From Pseudomonadota bacterium (GTDB lineage Bacteria; Pseudomonadota; Gammaproteobacteria; Pseudomonadales; UBA5518): 9,755 nt of DNA. A program made the translations under genes and the position numbers. Of this stretch, positions 8,788-9,755 are shown piece by piece. The stretch lies in the NCBI GenBank assembly GCA_963204845.1, contig CAUJIL010000250.1, forward strand, positions 1-9,755. Direction: 5' to 3'. The notes below the pieces were generated by a model that was given only the letters and a program-made list of their open reading frames with translations, made no database searches and had not been told where the DNA came from. Within the stretch, counting starts at the first letter, position 1; every line of letters starts with the position of its first letter.

Positions 8788-9476
8788 ACGCTCAAGCGCC
8801 CGCCGCGCGTCTCAGCGCGGTGCTGTTCGACCTCGATGGCACGCTGCTCGACACCGCGCCGGACTTCGTGACCGCCGTGAACCGGCTGCGCGCCGAGCAC
8901 GGCCTCGGCGAGATGCCTTCCCCGGCGATCCGTGCCACGGTGTCGCACGGCGCACGCGCGCTGGTGCGCCTGGCGTTCGGCATCGCCGACGAGGATCCCG
9001 CCTTCGAGCCGCTGCGCCAGCGCCTGCTTGCGCTGTACCAGGAGCACCTGCTCGCCGAGACGGCGCCGTTTCCGGGCATGGCGGCGCTGATCGCGGCACT
9101 GGCCGCGCGCGGGGTGCGCTGGGGCGTGGTGACCAACAAGCCCAATTACCTCGCGGAGCCACTGCTCGCGCACAGCGCGCTGGTGCCGCCGGCGGCCGTG
9201 CTGGTGTGCCCCGACCACGTCACGCGAACCAAGCCCGACCCCGAGCCGTTGCTGCTCGCCTGCGCGCGCCTCGGCTGCCGCGCGACCGAGGCCGTCTACG
9301 TCGGCGACCACGCGCGCGATATCGAGGCTGGGCGCAACGCCGGCATGCCGACCATCGCCGCCACCTACGGCTACCTGGAAGCAGGCGCGATCGTCGCGGA
9401 CTGGGGGGCCGACTACGAAGCCGACTCGGTGGCGGCGATCGCGCGTATCCTCTTCGACCGTTTCCTGGTCATCTGA
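8784..9476 (+). CDS. mupP: HAD-family phosphatase, probable N-acetylmuramic acid 6-phosphate phosphatase MupP
   Basis: This is a 230-residue HAD hydrolase of the Gph/PGP type with all four motifs. Motif I is FDLDGTLLDT (15-24, nucleophile Asp16 and acid/base Asp18). Motif II is the Thr in VVTNKP, motif III the Lys in TKPDPEP, and motif IV is VYVGDHARDIEAGRNAG. A helical cap follows motif I. Two functions are plausible: phosphoglycolate phosphatase (Gph), or MupP, which dephosphorylates MurNAc-6-phosphate in the cell-wall recycling route that bypasses de novo UDP-MurNAc synthesis. The position between ubiG and yciK, and stretches such as LLDTAPDF, GVVTNKP, CPDHV and ATYGY, fit the Pseudomonas MupP gene (PA3172), so MupP is preferred. 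The start is a GTG sharing GTGA with the ubiG stop, which implies translational coupling. The next gene begins 17 bp downstream. Confidence 0.82.
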   Translation: MNAQAPAARLSAVLFDLDGTLLDTAPDFVTAVNRLRAEHGLGEMPSPAIRATVSHGARALVRLAFGIADEDPAFEPLRQRLLALYQEHLLAETAPFPGMAALIAALAARGVRWGVVTNKPNYLAEPLLAHSALVPPAAVLVCPDHVTRTKPDPEPLLLACARLGCRATEAVYVGDHARDIEAGRNAGMPTIAATYGYLEAGAIVADWGADYEADSVAAIARILFDRFLVI

Positions 9477-9493
9477 ACCCGCTGGACACCGCC

Positions 9494-9755
9494 ATGACCG
9501 AACCCCGCCTCTACCAGGCACCGCCCGCGCTGCTCGCCGGACGCAACATCCTCGTGACCGGCGCCGGCAGCGGCATCGGTCGCGCCGCCGCGCTCGCGTT
9601 CGCGGCGCACGGCGCCACGCTGGTGCTGCTCGGGCGCGACCAGCAGCGGCTCGAGGGGTGCTACGACGCGATCGTCGCCGCGGGCGGACCCGAGCCGGTG
9701 ATCCAGGTGCTGGACCTGAAGGAAGCCGACGACGCGACCTGCGGCGCACTCAACG
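9494..9755 (+). CDS. yciK: YciK-type short-chain dehydrogenase/reductase, partial at C-terminus
   Basis: The first 87 residues of a short-chain dehydrogenase are present; the frame stays open to the right edge. Full-length relatives are about 245-255 residues. The N-terminus contains ILVTGAGSGIGRAAALAFAAHGATLVLLGRD, which in two halves shows the TGxxxGxG dinucleotide-binding motif (VTGAGSGIG) and the second beta-strand ending LLGRD. The catalytic Ser-Tyr-Lys residues lie outside the window. Sequence and position after ubiG-mupP match YciK (PA3173 in P. aeruginosa), an oxidoreductase of unknown substrate. The ATG at 9494 was chosen because it places the first strand at the expected distance; its ribosome binding site is weak. 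It lies 17 bp after the phosphatase gene, so it is probably in the same operon. Confidence 0.88.
   Translation, partial: MTEPRLYQAPPALLAGRNILVTGAGSGIGRAAALAFAAHGATLVLLGRDQQRLEGCYDAIVAAGGPEPVIQVLDLKEADDATCGALN

Overview
The window is a high-GC (roughly two-thirds G+C by eye) block of chromosomal housekeeping genes. The gene order is the one seen around gyrA in non-enteric Gammaproteobacteria such as Pseudomonas. The proteins read as gammaproteobacterial throughout: GyrA aligns with E. coli GyrA residue for residue through the N-terminal domain, and UbiG, MupP and YciK occur in the Pseudomonas order. The genus cannot be named from sequence alone. Missing hisC and mtnA, and separate tyrA and aroA, argue against Pseudomonas itself. 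I see no tRNA, rRNA, insertion sequence, CRISPR array, phage gene or other sign of recent transfer.

Left part (1-6505, all minus strand, read right to left): gyrA, serC, pheA, tyrA, aroA. Gaps are short (54 bp after gyrA, 26 bp before tyrA) and two junctions overlap (serC/pheA by 8 bp, tyrA/aroA by 4 bp). No terminator is visible, so this looks like one operon fed from a promoter upstream of gyrA. After gyrase it encodes phosphoserine aminotransferase (serine and pyridoxal phosphate synthesis) and then three aromatic amino acid enzymes. Chorismate mutase-prephenate dehydratase leads to phenylalanine, prephenate/arogenate dehydrogenase leads to tyrosine, and EPSP synthase acts in the common shikimate pathway. 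aroA runs off the left edge.

Middle (6506-6710): a 205-bp divergent intergenic region with a recognisable -10 element on each strand, several short inverted repeats between them, and a GC-rich hairpin directly ahead of the first rightward gene.

Right part (6711-9755, all plus strand): an MtaD-type amidohydrolase (methylthioadenosine/S-adenosylhomocysteine deaminase family), ubiG, a MupP-type HAD phosphatase, and the start of a YciK-type short-chain dehydrogenase that runs off the right edge. Three processes are co-located: nucleoside/methylthio salvage, ubiquinone methylation and, if the MupP call is right, peptidoglycan sugar recycling.

I do not see a previously undescribed system. The points worth a second look are small departures within conserved genes: a valine in the GyrA box, an atypical cofactor loop in TyrA, class II-like EPSP synthase motifs, unfused but translationally overlapping tyrA-aroA, two genes missing from the usual neighbourhood, and the structured divergent promoter region.
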